64,000 nt of DNA. Source: Syntrophales bacterium (GTDB taxonomy: Bacteria; Desulfobacterota; Syntrophia; Syntrophales; UBA5619). Made by a program: the position numbers and the translations under genes. Location: NCBI GenBank assembly GCA_023229765.1, contig JALNYO010000012.1, positions 28,501 through 92,500 on the forward strand, read 5' to 3'. A model generated the notes under the pieces. It did not search any database. It worked only from the letters and a program-made list of their open reading frames with translations, and was not told the DNA's origin. Position 1 is the stretch's first letter, and every line of letters starts with the position of its first letter. Positions 14,752 to 24,229 of the stretch are shown one piece after another.

Positions 14752-15390
14752 ATGATTATAAAGCTCCTCGGCATTTGTGGCAGCCCTGTGAAGAACGGAA
14801 ACACTCAAGCTTTGTTGGAAGAGGGCCTGCGAAGCGTGCAGCAAACCGGGCAGGTGGAAACGGATAGTGTTTCCTTGGCCGGGATGAGAGTCGAGGCCTG
14901 CAAGCATTGCAACTGGTGTGTGCGCAACCAGGCAGAAGACAAGTTTTGTGCCATTGAGGACGAGATGGAGAGCCTTTATGCAAAGATGATTTCTGCTGAT
15001 GGCATAGTTATAGCCACACCCGTTCACGCCGGAAGGCTCAGTGGGATAATGGCCAACGCTCTTGATCGAATGAGGGTCTTCAAGTACGGCAGGGTCTACG
15101 GCGGTAAGTTAGCCTTTAAGGTAGGCGGAGGCATGGCTGTGGGCTTCGTGCGCGATGGCGGATTGGAGATGACACTTCTGAGCCTTGCCGCTTTCTTTGA
15201 GACCTTTGAGATGATCATCGCAGGCAAAGGTGCCACCGGGTTAACGAGCCTTAATGGCACTGGTAGGCTCAAGAAAGGGGTGAGGAAAATGGTTCTTGAG
15301 GACGAGTACGGCCTCCGGAGTGCCCGGAAATTGTGCGCCCGCGTCGTTGATCTCTCTCGACGGCTCAAAGGCTGCCAGATAGAGAACTAA
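14752..15390 (+). CDS. NADPH-dependent FMN reductase / iron-sulfur flavoprotein-like
   Basis: A 212-residue flavodoxin-fold protein. LLGICGSPVKNGNTQALLEE is the FMN-phosphate loop. Cysteines at about 50, 53, 56 and 66 (CX2CX2CX9C) resemble the [4Fe-4S] site of iron-sulfur flavoproteins, although the last spacing is longer than usual. IVIATPVHAGRLSGIMANAL is the second flavin contact. It may shuttle electrons for reductive or oxidative acyl-CoA steps; the partner is not known. Confidence 0.8.
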   Translation: MIIKLLGICGSPVKNGNTQALLEEGLRSVQQTGQVETDSVSLAGMRVEACKHCNWCVRNQAEDKFCAIEDEMESLYAKMISADGIVIATPVHAGRLSGIMANALDRMRVFKYGRVYGGKLAFKVGGGMAVGFVRDGGLEMTLLSLAAFFETFEMIIAGKGATGLTSLNGTGRLKKGVRKMVLEDEYGLRSARKLCARVVDLSRRLKGCQIEN

Positions 15391-15500
15391 TATTGAAGAA
15401 AAATGTGCGAAGAATTTGAGCGCGTGAGTCGGAGTAGTCCCAATAAGGTACTGTAACTTTACAAAGCCAGTGAAGAAATACAAAATATTTAGGAGGTCAG

Positions 15501-17039
15501 GTGATTATAATACCAGATTTGATTAGGCGAAGCGTGAGGCGGTACAGGGACAGAGTCGCAGTAGCTTATAATGGTCAAGAGATAACCTTTGGTCAGTTTA
15601 TGGATAGGGTAAATCGGCTGGCCAATGGCCTGAGAGGGCTTGGATTAAAAAAGGGCGACAACGTGGCTATCCTCATGGGCAACTATCCGATTATGGTAGA
15701 GTCCCAGTTTGCCCTATCTATGGCTGGGATGGTGTATATTAGGACCAATCCCCGCCTTTCGGCCAAAGAGTACCTGAGGATACTCAATGATTCTAAAGCC
15801 AGAGGCATATTGGTGGGAAACGAGTTTGGGGACATTATGGCGGAGGTGGCCACTGAGCTTCAACACGCCGAATTCATTATCTATGACGGTAGTGGGGCTA
15901 AAGGGTGGATTAACTATGAGGAAATAGTTGATCAGAGTCCTAATGATGATCAGTGCGTTAAAATTTCGAGCGAAGATTACAATTCGTTGCGGTATTCATC
16001 TGGAACTACGGGCCACCCGAAAGGAATATTACACACGGAAAGAAGCCGGATGGCCTCTCTAATTAACGTGTTAGTAGACACACCGATTAGTGATGAGGAT
16101 GTTATGTTACATGTGAGTTCGCTTTCACATGGCAGCTCCCTCTACTTTCTAGAGTGTTTTGTCCAAGGGGCAAAAAGCATAATTTTGAACTCATTTGACC
16201 CTGAAAGTTTCTTTCATACAATTGAGAAAGAGCGCGTTACCAAAACCTACCTTGTTCCGACCATGATTAGCATGCTCTTGGATGCTGATAGGCATGATCA
16301 ATACGACCTCTCCAGTTTGGATTGCGCGATTTATGCCGGTTCGCCTTTGGCGCCACAGAAATTGAGAGAAGCCATCGGAGTCTTTGGCAATATCTTCCAT
16401 CAGGTTTACGGTCTTGGCGAGGCACCCAATGTGATTACTTCCCTCAACAAAAAGGATCATCTAGCTTTTATGGAACGGGCGGAAAAAAAGGAGCAATTGT
16501 CTGCTGGTCGCGCCTCACTGCTCTCTCTGGTCAAGATTGTTGATGAGGCTCGCCGCGAGTTGGGGCCGGGAGAAGTAGGCGAAATTGTTATTAAGAGTGA
16601 TCAGTTGATGAAGGGATATTGGAACTTGCCTCAAAAAACCGAAGAAAGCTTTCATGAGGGATGGTTCTACACTGGCGATATAGGTATGAAGGATGAACTG
16701 GATTATCTGTATGTGGTGGAGAGAAAAAAAGATATGATCATCAGTGGGGGCTTCAATGTTTATCCAGCGGAGGTGGAACGCGCGATCTGTTCTCATCCTG
16801 CGGTTTCAGAGGTTGCGGTAGTCGGCATCCCGGATGAAAAATGGGGAGAAGTGATAAAAGCGTTTGTGGTTATCAAACGGGGCATAAAAGTCAGCGAAGA
16901 GGAGATTATTAATGTGTGCAAGGAAAATATTGCCAGCTTCAAGAAACCAAGGAGTGTTGAGTTCGTGGACTCCTTGCCTAAAACCGCAACAGGCAAAATC
17001 CTGAAAAAGGAACTGAAACTTAAGTCTGATAAAAAGTAG
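15501..17039 (+). CDS. AMP-forming acyl-CoA ligase
   Basis: A 512-residue ANL enzyme. The adenylate loop LRYSSGTTGHPKGIL is near residue 165. YGLGEAPNVITS is in the usual YGxTE position with Leu-Gly in place of the common Thr. TGDIGMKDELDYLYVVERKK and GGFNVYPAEVERAI follow, and LPKTATGKILKKEL holds the catalytic lysine. It starts with GTG five bases after AGGAGG. It activates a carboxylic acid to its CoA ester; the substrate is not determined. Confidence 0.88.
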   Translation: MIIIPDLIRRSVRRYRDRVAVAYNGQEITFGQFMDRVNRLANGLRGLGLKKGDNVAILMGNYPIMVESQFALSMAGMVYIRTNPRLSAKEYLRILNDSKARGILVGNEFGDIMAEVATELQHAEFIIYDGSGAKGWINYEEIVDQSPNDDQCVKISSEDYNSLRYSSGTTGHPKGILHTERSRMASLINVLVDTPISDEDVMLHVSSLSHGSSLYFLECFVQGAKSIILNSFDPESFFHTIEKERVTKTYLVPTMISMLLDADRHDQYDLSSLDCAIYAGSPLAPQKLREAIGVFGNIFHQVYGLGEAPNVITSLNKKDHLAFMERAEKKEQLSAGRASLLSLVKIVDEARRELGPGEVGEIVIKSDQLMKGYWNLPQKTEESFHEGWFYTGDIGMKDELDYLYVVERKKDMIISGGFNVYPAEVERAICSHPAVSEVAVVGIPDEKWGEVIKAFVVIKRGIKVSEEEIINVCKENIASFKKPRSVEFVDSLPKTATGKILKKELKLKSDKK

Positions 17040-17127
17040 GAGTAATAACAATGGTGCTATGCCATGGGTGGCACAAGACATGATAACTTTAGACTCTTGA
17101 TGCCTCTAAGATGAGCAAAGGCTTGTT

Positions 17128-18339
17128 TTGGGACAGCCTGTAGGTGGAAAGAAAGGTAGTAGTAGAGAAGTGGTACAACCCTTAAAACATTTTAGAATAC
17201 TTGATATCTCTCGTAACATTCCGGGGCCTTATTGCACGATGCTCTTGGCGGATCTTGGAGCTGAGGTGATTAAAATCGAAGACCCTGCTGGAGGTGAGGT
17301 TATCAGAGATCTAATCCCAGGACTTTATGAGGCGGTCAATAGAAATAAACTGGGGTTAACATTAAACTTGAAATATTCAGCGGGCAAGGAAATTTTTTAC
17401 AACTTAGTGAAGAAATCACATGTCGTTGTAGAAGGGTTTAGACCAGGTGTAGTAAACAAACTTGGCGTGGATTATGAAACGTTGAAGAAGATTAATCCAT
17501 CACTGGTTTATTGCTCGATTTCTGGATACGGACAGACAGGACCCTATCGTACCCGTCCAGGGCATGATATTAATTATGCGGCAATGTCTGGAGTCCTCTC
17601 CCTGCCAGGTAGTATGGGAAAACCACCGCAAAGAGCTTCACTGCCGTTGGCCGATCTAAGCGGGTCTATGTTCGCAGCTATTTCGATACTGGCAGCATTG
17701 CTGGATGAAAAGGGAAATGAGGAGAAGGGGACATATATCGATGTATGTATGTTGGAATGTTTGATGTCTTGGACAAGTGTTAGGGCAGGCTCTTTTGTAC
17801 TCAGAAACGAAGATCCAATTCCGGAAGAAATGGGGCATTTGACACCAAATAACGATTCATACACTTGTAAGGATAACAAGGGATTAAGTTTCGGGGCATT
17901 TGAAGATCATTTTTGGAAAAAGTTATGTGTTGCCCTTGAAAGAGATGATCTGATTAAAGACCCCAGATTTTCAACGCATGGATCAAGGATCAAAAACTTT
18001 AAGGAACTGAAGTCCATAATACAGAAATGCATTGGTAAATATGACAGAGGATTTTGGTTGGAACGTTTTGGGTCAACAGATGTCCCATTTGCCCCTATTT
18101 ACACTATTAAGGAATCTTTTGAAGACCCACACATTTTGGAGCGAGAGCTCCTTGAAATTATTGAAGACAATAATGGAAAAAGGCTTCGGCAAATCCTCTA
18201 TCCTGGAAAATTCTCTGAAAAGCGACCAATGGTGAGGCTACCCCCTCCACGGGTAGGTGAACATACAGAGAAAATTTTGAAGGAGTTGGATTATAGTCGT
18301 AAAGACATAGACATGTTTAGAAGCAAGGGGATAATTTGA
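17128..18339 (+). CDS. Family III CoA transferase (CaiB/BaiF type)
   Basis: A protein of up to 403 residues. Family signatures are RILDISRNIPGPYCTMLLAD, LGAEVIKIEDPAGGEVIRD and PSLVYCSISGYGQTGPYRTR. The N-terminal 15 residues from the TTG at 17128 are not family-like; a GTG at 17170 would start just before the conserved region, but neither has a strong ribosome site. It is a paralogue of 13445-14662, though quite diverged. With the downstream MaoC, dehydrogenase and citrate-synthase-like genes it may activate a dicarboxylic acid. Confidence 0.88.
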   Translation: MGQPVGGKKGSSREVVQPLKHFRILDISRNIPGPYCTMLLADLGAEVIKIEDPAGGEVIRDLIPGLYEAVNRNKLGLTLNLKYSAGKEIFYNLVKKSHVVVEGFRPGVVNKLGVDYETLKKINPSLVYCSISGYGQTGPYRTRPGHDINYAAMSGVLSLPGSMGKPPQRASLPLADLSGSMFAAISILAALLDEKGNEEKGTYIDVCMLECLMSWTSVRAGSFVLRNEDPIPEEMGHLTPNNDSYTCKDNKGLSFGAFEDHFWKKLCVALERDDLIKDPRFSTHGSRIKNFKELKSIIQKCIGKYDRGFWLERFGSTDVPFAPIYTIKESFEDPHILERELLEIIEDNNGKRLRQILYPGKFSEKRPMVRLPPPRVGEHTEKILKELDYSRKDIDMFRSKGII

Positions 18340-18551
18340 AGGTCTGTGCTGTTGGGTAAGCAATTGTTGAGAGAGTGTTTTGCCTGTAATTTCCCGTCTT
18401 TTTGCTGCACTCAAGGCACAAAAAGCCCGGCGGGTTTCTGGGATTCAGCCTCTGAGTCTCGCTCGTGCCGCATGGGGCAAGTGCTTGCAACTTTTAAGTA
18501 AGCTTTTAAGTAAATAATATGAATCTGTATTAATGGAAAGGAGTTTAAAAA

Positions 18552-19013
18552 ATGGATGACAAGGGATTACCTGGGAAGTTCTATGAGGAATTCACTATCG
18601 GTGAAGAATTTACTACACCCTCAAGAACCATAACAGAAGCGGATGTGGTTAATTTTGCCGGTATTTCGGGAGACTTTCATCCTTTACACATGGATGAAAC
18701 ATATGCGCAAAAGAGCATTCATAAGGGAAGGATTGCCCATGGTAGCTTAGTTATAACGATTGCTACTGGGTTATTAGCTCGATTGGGCCTATGGGAAAGT
18801 ACGGCAGTCGCAAATCTTGGATACGAATGGAAGTTTCAAAAAGCTGTAAAAATTGGGGACACTATCACAGTCAAGCTCAGTATTGTGGACAAAAAGGAAA
18901 CTAAAAAGAAAGAGACCGGAATTATCCAGAGGGGTATCAAGATAATTAATCAGAACGGTGAGACTGTTGTCTCCGGAGGCTCACCTTTTCTTGTTAAGAG
19001 AAAAATAGTGTGA
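18552..19013 (+). CDS. MaoC-like acyl-CoA hydratase
   Basis: A 153-residue hot-dog-fold protein. FEEFTIGEEFTTPSRTITEADVV would be its N-terminal strand region (shown here split: FEEFTIGEEF, TITEADVV). The active-site motif is GISGDFHPLHMDETYA with the Asp-His pair of R-specific hydratases, followed by GRIAHGSLVITIATGLL. It adds water to an enoyl-CoA such as mesaconyl- or itaconyl-type CoA, or acts in the dehydrating direction. AAAGGAG precedes the ATG. It starts the cluster with the dehydrogenase and citrate-synthase-like gene. Confidence 0.87.
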   Translation: MDDKGLPGKFYEEFTIGEEFTTPSRTITEADVVNFAGISGDFHPLHMDETYAQKSIHKGRIAHGSLVITIATGLLARLGLWESTAVANLGYEWKFQKAVKIGDTITVKLSIVDKKETKKKETGIIQRGIKIINQNGETVVSGGSPFLVKRKIV

Positions 19014-19049
19014 AACTAATGTAGTAATTGGTTAATTTGAGGGACAAAA

Positions 19050-20189
19050 ATGAATTTCATGTTAAGCGAAGATGAAAAAATGTTTCAAGATAATTTTCGC
19101 AAGTTTGTGCAGAGGGAGATTGCTCCTTTAGTGGGTGATGCTGAGGAAAAGCACAGGTTCCCGGTCGAGCTATTTCCGAAGCTGGGCAAGCTTGGGTACT
19201 TAGGCATAAGATTTCCTGAAAAATACGGTGGCGCAAACGCGAATATGCTTACGGAGTGTATATGGGAAGAGGAAATGGCCCGCGTAAATGTTGGTATTTC
19301 TACATCAATCGGCCTTGGTTCAGCTATCGCCTTTCACGCAATTAATGAGTTTGGAACCGAGGAGCAGAAAAGGAAATTCTTGTTACCTGGAAACCAAGGC
19401 AGATTGATTGGTGCAATCGCAATTACGGAACCAAATGCGGGATCAGATGTCGCCGGGATTCAGACCAATGCAAAAAAGGATGGGGAATTCTATATTCTTA
19501 ACGGGTCAAAAATGTGGATTACTAATGCGACAATAGCTAATGTTATTGTGGTGATTGCTTATACCGATAGAGATAAGGGCCCTGATGCAGGTATAAGCAT
19601 GTTGATCGTTGAAAAAGAGACTCCCGGGTTAACATCCAAAAGTATAAAAAAGATGAGTAGCAAGTCAGCGGATACTGGTGAGATTAATTTTGAAAATTGT
19701 ATTATTCCGAAAGAAAATTTACTTGGGAAAGAGGGTATGGGCCTACGGAATTTCTCTGATGCGTTCTTAGGTGGACGCCTTTTAAATGCAGCGAGAAGTT
19801 TGGGTAACAGTGAAGCCTGTTTTGAAATCGCCAAGAAATATGCCTTGGAACGCATTCAATTTGGAAAACCTATCTGCAAGTTCCAGGCCATTAGATTTAA
19901 GTTGGCAAGTATGGCGGTGGAACTTGGTTTGGTCCGTACTTATGTATGGCAAGCAGCAAGGATGTATGAAGCGGGTAGATTGTCCAGAAAGATCGCTTCA
20001 ACAGCAAAACTATATGCCAGTGAAATGGCTCAAAGGGTTGCTGCCGAGGCGATGCAAATTCATGGTGCATATGGGATTTCGGAGGAATACGACATTGAAC
20101 GGCGTTTTCGAGATGCACGCACCATGACTGTAGGAGAAGGGACATCTGAAATCCAGAGGATGATTGTTGCTCACGAGATAGGTCTTTAA
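19050..20189 (+). CDS. Acyl-CoA dehydrogenase
   Basis: A 379-residue FAD enzyme of the acyl-CoA dehydrogenase family. AIAITEPNAGSDVAGIQTNA and KMWITNATIANV contact the flavin and substrate. RIQFGKPICKFQAIRFKLAS and EAMQIHGAYGISEEYDIERR are in the C-terminal helical domain. The catalytic base Glu lies in VGEGTSEIQRMIV. It introduces a 2,3-double bond into a short acyl-CoA and passes electrons to an electron-transfer flavoprotein. Between MaoC and a citrate-synthase-fold protein, its substrate may be a branched or dicarboxylic acyl-CoA. Confidence 0.92.
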   Translation: MNFMLSEDEKMFQDNFRKFVQREIAPLVGDAEEKHRFPVELFPKLGKLGYLGIRFPEKYGGANANMLTECIWEEEMARVNVGISTSIGLGSAIAFHAINEFGTEEQKRKFLLPGNQGRLIGAIAITEPNAGSDVAGIQTNAKKDGEFYILNGSKMWITNATIANVIVVIAYTDRDKGPDAGISMLIVEKETPGLTSKSIKKMSSKSADTGEINFENCIIPKENLLGKEGMGLRNFSDAFLGGRLLNAARSLGNSEACFEIAKKYALERIQFGKPICKFQAIRFKLASMAVELGLVRTYVWQAARMYEAGRLSRKIASTAKLYASEMAQRVAAEAMQIHGAYGISEEYDIERRFRDARTMTVGEGTSEIQRMIVAHEIGL

Positions 20190-20214
20190 TGTGAAGTATA
20201 GGAGGTAGGGAAAT

Positions 20215-21021
20215 ATGGAGCAACTTGAAACGAAAGTCGGAAATGTTGGAGAAGGGAAAATATTAGTTCGCGGATACCCCTTACAGGATTTGATAGGCAG
20301 CCTGTCCTATGCAGGTGTATTATTTTTGGTCTTAAAAGGAGACTTGCCTACTGAAAATGAAGAAAAGATGATGAACGCAGTGCTAACAGCTATAACGGAT
20401 CACTTCTTTGTAAACGCCGCTGTGCCTGCCGCACGTTTTGTTGCAACAGGGAATCCTAATTTTCCTACTGGGGCTATTGCTGCAGGAATTTTAAGTCTTG
20501 GTTCTGTAACAGGATCTCCTCAGGGCTCTGGCGAGTTTGTGGAAGAATCTTATCGGCATATGAAGGAAAAGGATTTGAGCATTGGAGATGCGGCCGCTGA
20601 AATAGCCAGTTCCTGCAAAGAGAATAAGGTTAGGATTCCGGGATTTGGCCATCGTTCACACCCTGAGGGCGATCCTCGTGCCATGAGGCTTCGCAAACTT
20701 GCTGAGGAATATGGAGTTGTGGGTGAGAAGATTCGATTATATGAGGCGATTAATAAGGAAACGGTAGCGCTATCTGCAGGCAAATTGCTGCCAATTAATG
20801 TTGACGGAATGATGGGGTGCATACTTGCTGAGCTAGGTATTAATCCTCTTTGTATGGGCGGTATTGGTGCGATATCGTTTATGCCGGGGATAATTGCTCA
20901 TACTGTTGAAGAAATAGAGGCCCCTGAACGCAGTAGTATTAGGAGATTTTTTAATCAGTATATTGATGCAAAATATACAGGTCCCGCTGAACGTGAGGTA
21001 CCTAAAGAACGATTGAAATGA
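20215..21021 (+). CDS. Citrate synthase-fold protein, citryl-CoA lyase-like
   Basis: A 268-residue protein, much shorter than citrate synthase (about 370-430) but normal for the citryl-CoA lyase-like branch. ILVRGYPLQDLIGSLSYAGV and LKGDLPTENEEKMM are the N-terminal signature. PGFGHRSHPEGDPRAMRL carries the conserved second histidine. The place of the first catalytic His (HGGAxE in relatives) reads TGSPQGSGEFVEE, with no His. The C-terminus has LGINPLCMGGIGAISFMPG. It may cleave a 3-hydroxyacyl-CoA with a carboxyl branch, or have lost the synthase reaction. Confidence 0.8.
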   Translation: MEQLETKVGNVGEGKILVRGYPLQDLIGSLSYAGVLFLVLKGDLPTENEEKMMNAVLTAITDHFFVNAAVPAARFVATGNPNFPTGAIAAGILSLGSVTGSPQGSGEFVEESYRHMKEKDLSIGDAAAEIASSCKENKVRIPGFGHRSHPEGDPRAMRLRKLAEEYGVVGEKIRLYEAINKETVALSAGKLLPINVDGMMGCILAELGINPLCMGGIGAISFMPGIIAHTVEEIEAPERSSIRRFFNQYIDAKYTGPAEREVPKERLK

Positions 21022-21285
21022 AGTGACAAACGAAGGAGGAGCGTATGTTTTCGTGTATGTCGATTAATATGGTAGGTAATGTGTGACTTTCTTGTAATGG
21101 TTACCGTAAACAGATGGTAATGCTCCGGGAATATCTCGTTTTTTCAGATGCAAAGGTGTTAGTTCAGGAATCACGAAAATGTAATCTGAAAATGGTGGCG
21201 TATTGAATGAGAAAATATTTATTATTTCCTTGTTGTAGTTCTGTAGAGTCCTGTTTGAGGAATAGTTTTTAGGAGGAGATCATAC

Positions 21286-23052
21286 GTGAGAGATCTTTAC
21301 AGTCAGTTTACCCCGCTTAGTTTTGAGGGGGAGAACAAGGTATTGAGTCTAACAGAGGCTATAAGGAGATTCATTCGGCCCGAGATGAGTCTTCATTTCA
21401 TGTCCATGCATTGGCGCCCCAATGCGATTATTTATGAACTGTTTCGCCAGTTTCATAAGAAAGATCCCAAATTTATTTTTATAGCCACATTTGTGATAGG
21501 GCCTGCAGTAATTTGTTTTCACAGCGGAATGGTAAAAAAAGTGATAACAACTTTTTTAGGAGATTCCCATCCGTTTCCTGGTCCTAACCCGGTTTACGTT
21601 AACTTATTCAGAGATCGGAAGTTGGAGATCGAAAACTGGTCAGTATTGAGTCTTAACCAGCGGCTTATGGCCGGAGCAATGAACCTTGGGTTCTTTCCAA
21701 CAAGATCTATTCTCGATAGCAGTATGGCAGATGAGAATAGCGAGAGTTTTTCTGTAGTTGATAGCCCTTTTGATGCTGGGAAGAGGGTGGGTGTAGTGAA
21801 GTCATTAAGGCCTGATCTTTCTTTGGTGCATGGGCTTGCAGCCGACCAATATGGAAATACTATTCTCGCGCCTCCTTTTGGAGAAGATATCTATGGAGTT
21901 TTAGCGAGCAAGGAGGGTGCCATCGTCACTGTTGACAGAATTGTATCTTCAGACTTGATAAGAAAGTATTCTCACATGGTAAAGTTACCAGGACATTTGG
22001 TAAAGGCGGTTTGTGAGGTTCCATTTGGTGCGCATCCAAATGGGGTGAACAACCAGAAAGTGCCGGAAATCGAAAATTATAGTGATGATATTGACTTTTT
22101 CATCGACATCAGAAAGGCATGCAAGAAGCAATCAAGTTTGGATTTATGGATTGAGGATTGGGTTCTTGGATGTGAGACACATCAGGATTATTTGAGAAAA
22201 TTGGGATATGGCAGGATCAATTCTCTCAAAGGGAGAACGCAATCTGATTCATGGATGTATGAAGTAAATTGTTTAGTTGACGATGCTGTAATTAATAAAG
22301 AGCTAACGTCCCCTGAATTGATGATTTGGATTTGCGCTCAAAAAATCATCGAAAAGGTGAAAAATGGAGGATACAAGCTAATTTTGCCTGGAGCGGGTTT
22401 ATCTAATCTTGCAGCGTGGATGGCCCATTATCTTCAAGACAGCAATTGCGACCTTTCTGTAAACCTCATTTCAGAATGGGGATATGGTGGATACCATCCT
22501 CAGCCCGGAAATCCTTTTCTGTTTAATGATGCTAATAGTCGGACTTGCAAGTTCTTGAGCGATGTTGGGATGACTCTAGGGTGTTTTTTCTCTGGGTATG
22601 AAAATAATGAGTGTTTGGGTATACTTGGTGGAGCTCAGATAGACAAGAATGGAAACATTAATTCAACTCGGATTCCGCCAATGACTTATATCACGGGATC
22701 AGGGGGCGCAAACGATGTTGTGTCTGGCGTTAAGGAGGTTGTCGCTGTAATTTATCAGGACAAAAATAGATTTGTTGAGAAGGTCCCATACATTACAAGC
22801 CCCGGGTGCAGGGTAAGCACTGTAGTGTCGCAACTGGGGGTGTTTGAAAAAAGTGAAGAAAATGGCGAATTTTGTCTCACAGCATATTTTTCAAATGCTC
22901 AAACAGACAGAGAGGAGATAATTAGTAGCATTAAAGAGAATTGTGGATGGGAATTGAAAGTCTCCTCCAAAATAGAGAGAATTATTCCTCCTACTAATGA
23001 CCAATTACAGCTTCTGAGAATGTTTGATCCATGGGCATATTTTGTCAAATAA
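21286..23052 (+). CDS. Fused two-subunit family I CoA transferase
   Basis: A 588-residue protein joining glutaconate/3-oxoacid CoA-transferase-like alpha (about 1-290) and beta (about 330-588) domains. The alpha half has LSLVHGLAADQYGNTILAPP. The beta half has NLISEWGYGGYHPQPG, whose Glu is in the position of the CoA-carrying glutamate, and PPMTYITGSGGANDVVSG. It starts at GTG after AGGAGGAG. It likely transfers CoA from a product acyl-CoA to the incoming acid, saving ATP. It follows the citrate-synthase-like gene by 264 bases of AT-rich sequence without a gene. Confidence 0.82.
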   Translation: MRDLYSQFTPLSFEGENKVLSLTEAIRRFIRPEMSLHFMSMHWRPNAIIYELFRQFHKKDPKFIFIATFVIGPAVICFHSGMVKKVITTFLGDSHPFPGPNPVYVNLFRDRKLEIENWSVLSLNQRLMAGAMNLGFFPTRSILDSSMADENSESFSVVDSPFDAGKRVGVVKSLRPDLSLVHGLAADQYGNTILAPPFGEDIYGVLASKEGAIVTVDRIVSSDLIRKYSHMVKLPGHLVKAVCEVPFGAHPNGVNNQKVPEIENYSDDIDFFIDIRKACKKQSSLDLWIEDWVLGCETHQDYLRKLGYGRINSLKGRTQSDSWMYEVNCLVDDAVINKELTSPELMIWICAQKIIEKVKNGGYKLILPGAGLSNLAAWMAHYLQDSNCDLSVNLISEWGYGGYHPQPGNPFLFNDANSRTCKFLSDVGMTLGCFFSGYENNECLGILGGAQIDKNGNINSTRIPPMTYITGSGGANDVVSGVKEVVAVIYQDKNRFVEKVPYITSPGCRVSTVVSQLGVFEKSEENGEFCLTAYFSNAQTDREEIISSIKENCGWELKVSSKIERIIPPTNDQLQLLRMFDPWAYFVK

Positions 23053-23224
23053 GGGTTTCTCACAAATGATCTTGGATGGGTGGAGTCTATGACAATCCAC
23101 TTTATGAAAAGGTAATGGAAATATTTACAATATTAGAGAAGAGGGGTATGCAAAAAAACGTTTTCTACTTCAAATTACAAAGAGCAGTGGATATGTATCT
23201 GAAGGTATAATCGGGAGGGTGGAT

Positions 23225-23992
23225 ATGGGTAATAAAGTTATTTCCTTATCAAATAAAATTGCTATGGTGACAGGGGCAGGAAGAGGGATCGGGAAAAGTA
23301 TCGCTTTGGGATTTGCAGAAGCGGGGGCGGATGTGGTTTTGACAAGTCGCACGTTATCTGAAATTGAAACCACCGCTGATGAGATCAAGAAAATCGGAAG
23401 AAAGGCGCTTCCGATAGTATGTGACGTCGGTAAGTCAACAGAAGTAAAAAACCTTGCTCGGGCTGCGATAGACGAATTTGGTCAGGTTGATATACTGGTG
23501 AACAACGCGGGGATTAGCCCATTTGTAGTGCCGATTGAGGATTTGGGGGAAAATGGATGGGATAAAATCCTTAACATTAATTTGAAAGGCGTATTTTTGT
23601 GTTCACAAGAGATCGGTAGAGACATGATAAAGCGTCATTCTGGAAAGATAATTAACATGACATCTATCGGTGGAGTAGTAGGCTTTCCTGGCCAGGTTGC
23701 CTATTGCGTGAGCAAGGCTGGGATTATTATGCTGACAAAGATGTTTGCTAAGGAGTGGGGCAAGTATAACATAAACGTAAACGGGATTGGACCAGGTATG
23801 GTCGAAACAAAACTCACGGAGAAATACCGAGATAACCAGGAGCTGGTAAAGAATCGTATTGAGAGTACTCCGTTAAGACGCTTTGCAAAACCTATGGATA
23901 TAGTAGGAGGGGCACTTTTCCTAGCCTCTGATCTTTCAGATTATATGACCGGGCAAACTATTTTTATTGATGGCGGAAGGCTGGTTGCATGA
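23225..23992 (+). CDS. Short-chain dehydrogenase/reductase
   Basis: A 255-residue classical SDR. MVTGAGRGIGKSIALGFAEA is the NAD(P) loop, ILVNNAGISPF the NNAG motif, the Ser is in IINMTSIGGVVGFPGQ and the catalytic YCVSK motif is in QVAYCVSKAGIIML. FIDGGRLVA is the usual C-terminus. The ATG at 23225 sits six bases after GGGAGG; GTG at 23219 touches it. It probably oxidises a 3-hydroxyacyl-CoA or alcohol intermediate of the preceding cluster. Confidence 0.9.
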   Translation: MGNKVISLSNKIAMVTGAGRGIGKSIALGFAEAGADVVLTSRTLSEIETTADEIKKIGRKALPIVCDVGKSTEVKNLARAAIDEFGQVDILVNNAGISPFVVPIEDLGENGWDKILNINLKGVFLCSQEIGRDMIKRHSGKIINMTSIGGVVGFPGQVAYCVSKAGIIMLTKMFAKEWGKYNINVNGIGPGMVETKLTEKYRDNQELVKNRIESTPLRRFAKPMDIVGGALFLASDLSDYMTGQTIFIDGGRLVA

Positions 23993-24229
23993 TGAGAACC
24001 ATGGCGGCTAAGATTTTGTAAACTCCTTTTTATGGTAGCGACAATGCCTTTTGCTTTCTGTTGAGACTCAATATAAGATTTACAGTCGTCATTTACTTAC
24101 GAACAGCAAAATGGCGAATTCTGACTTTTAACGAGGACGTCAAATTTCCCCGCCGAAGTGAAATTCTTTAGCATTGGAGGGGTTAAAATAGAGTAAGAAA
24201 ATACAATTTATGAAGGAGGCGGAAATAAG

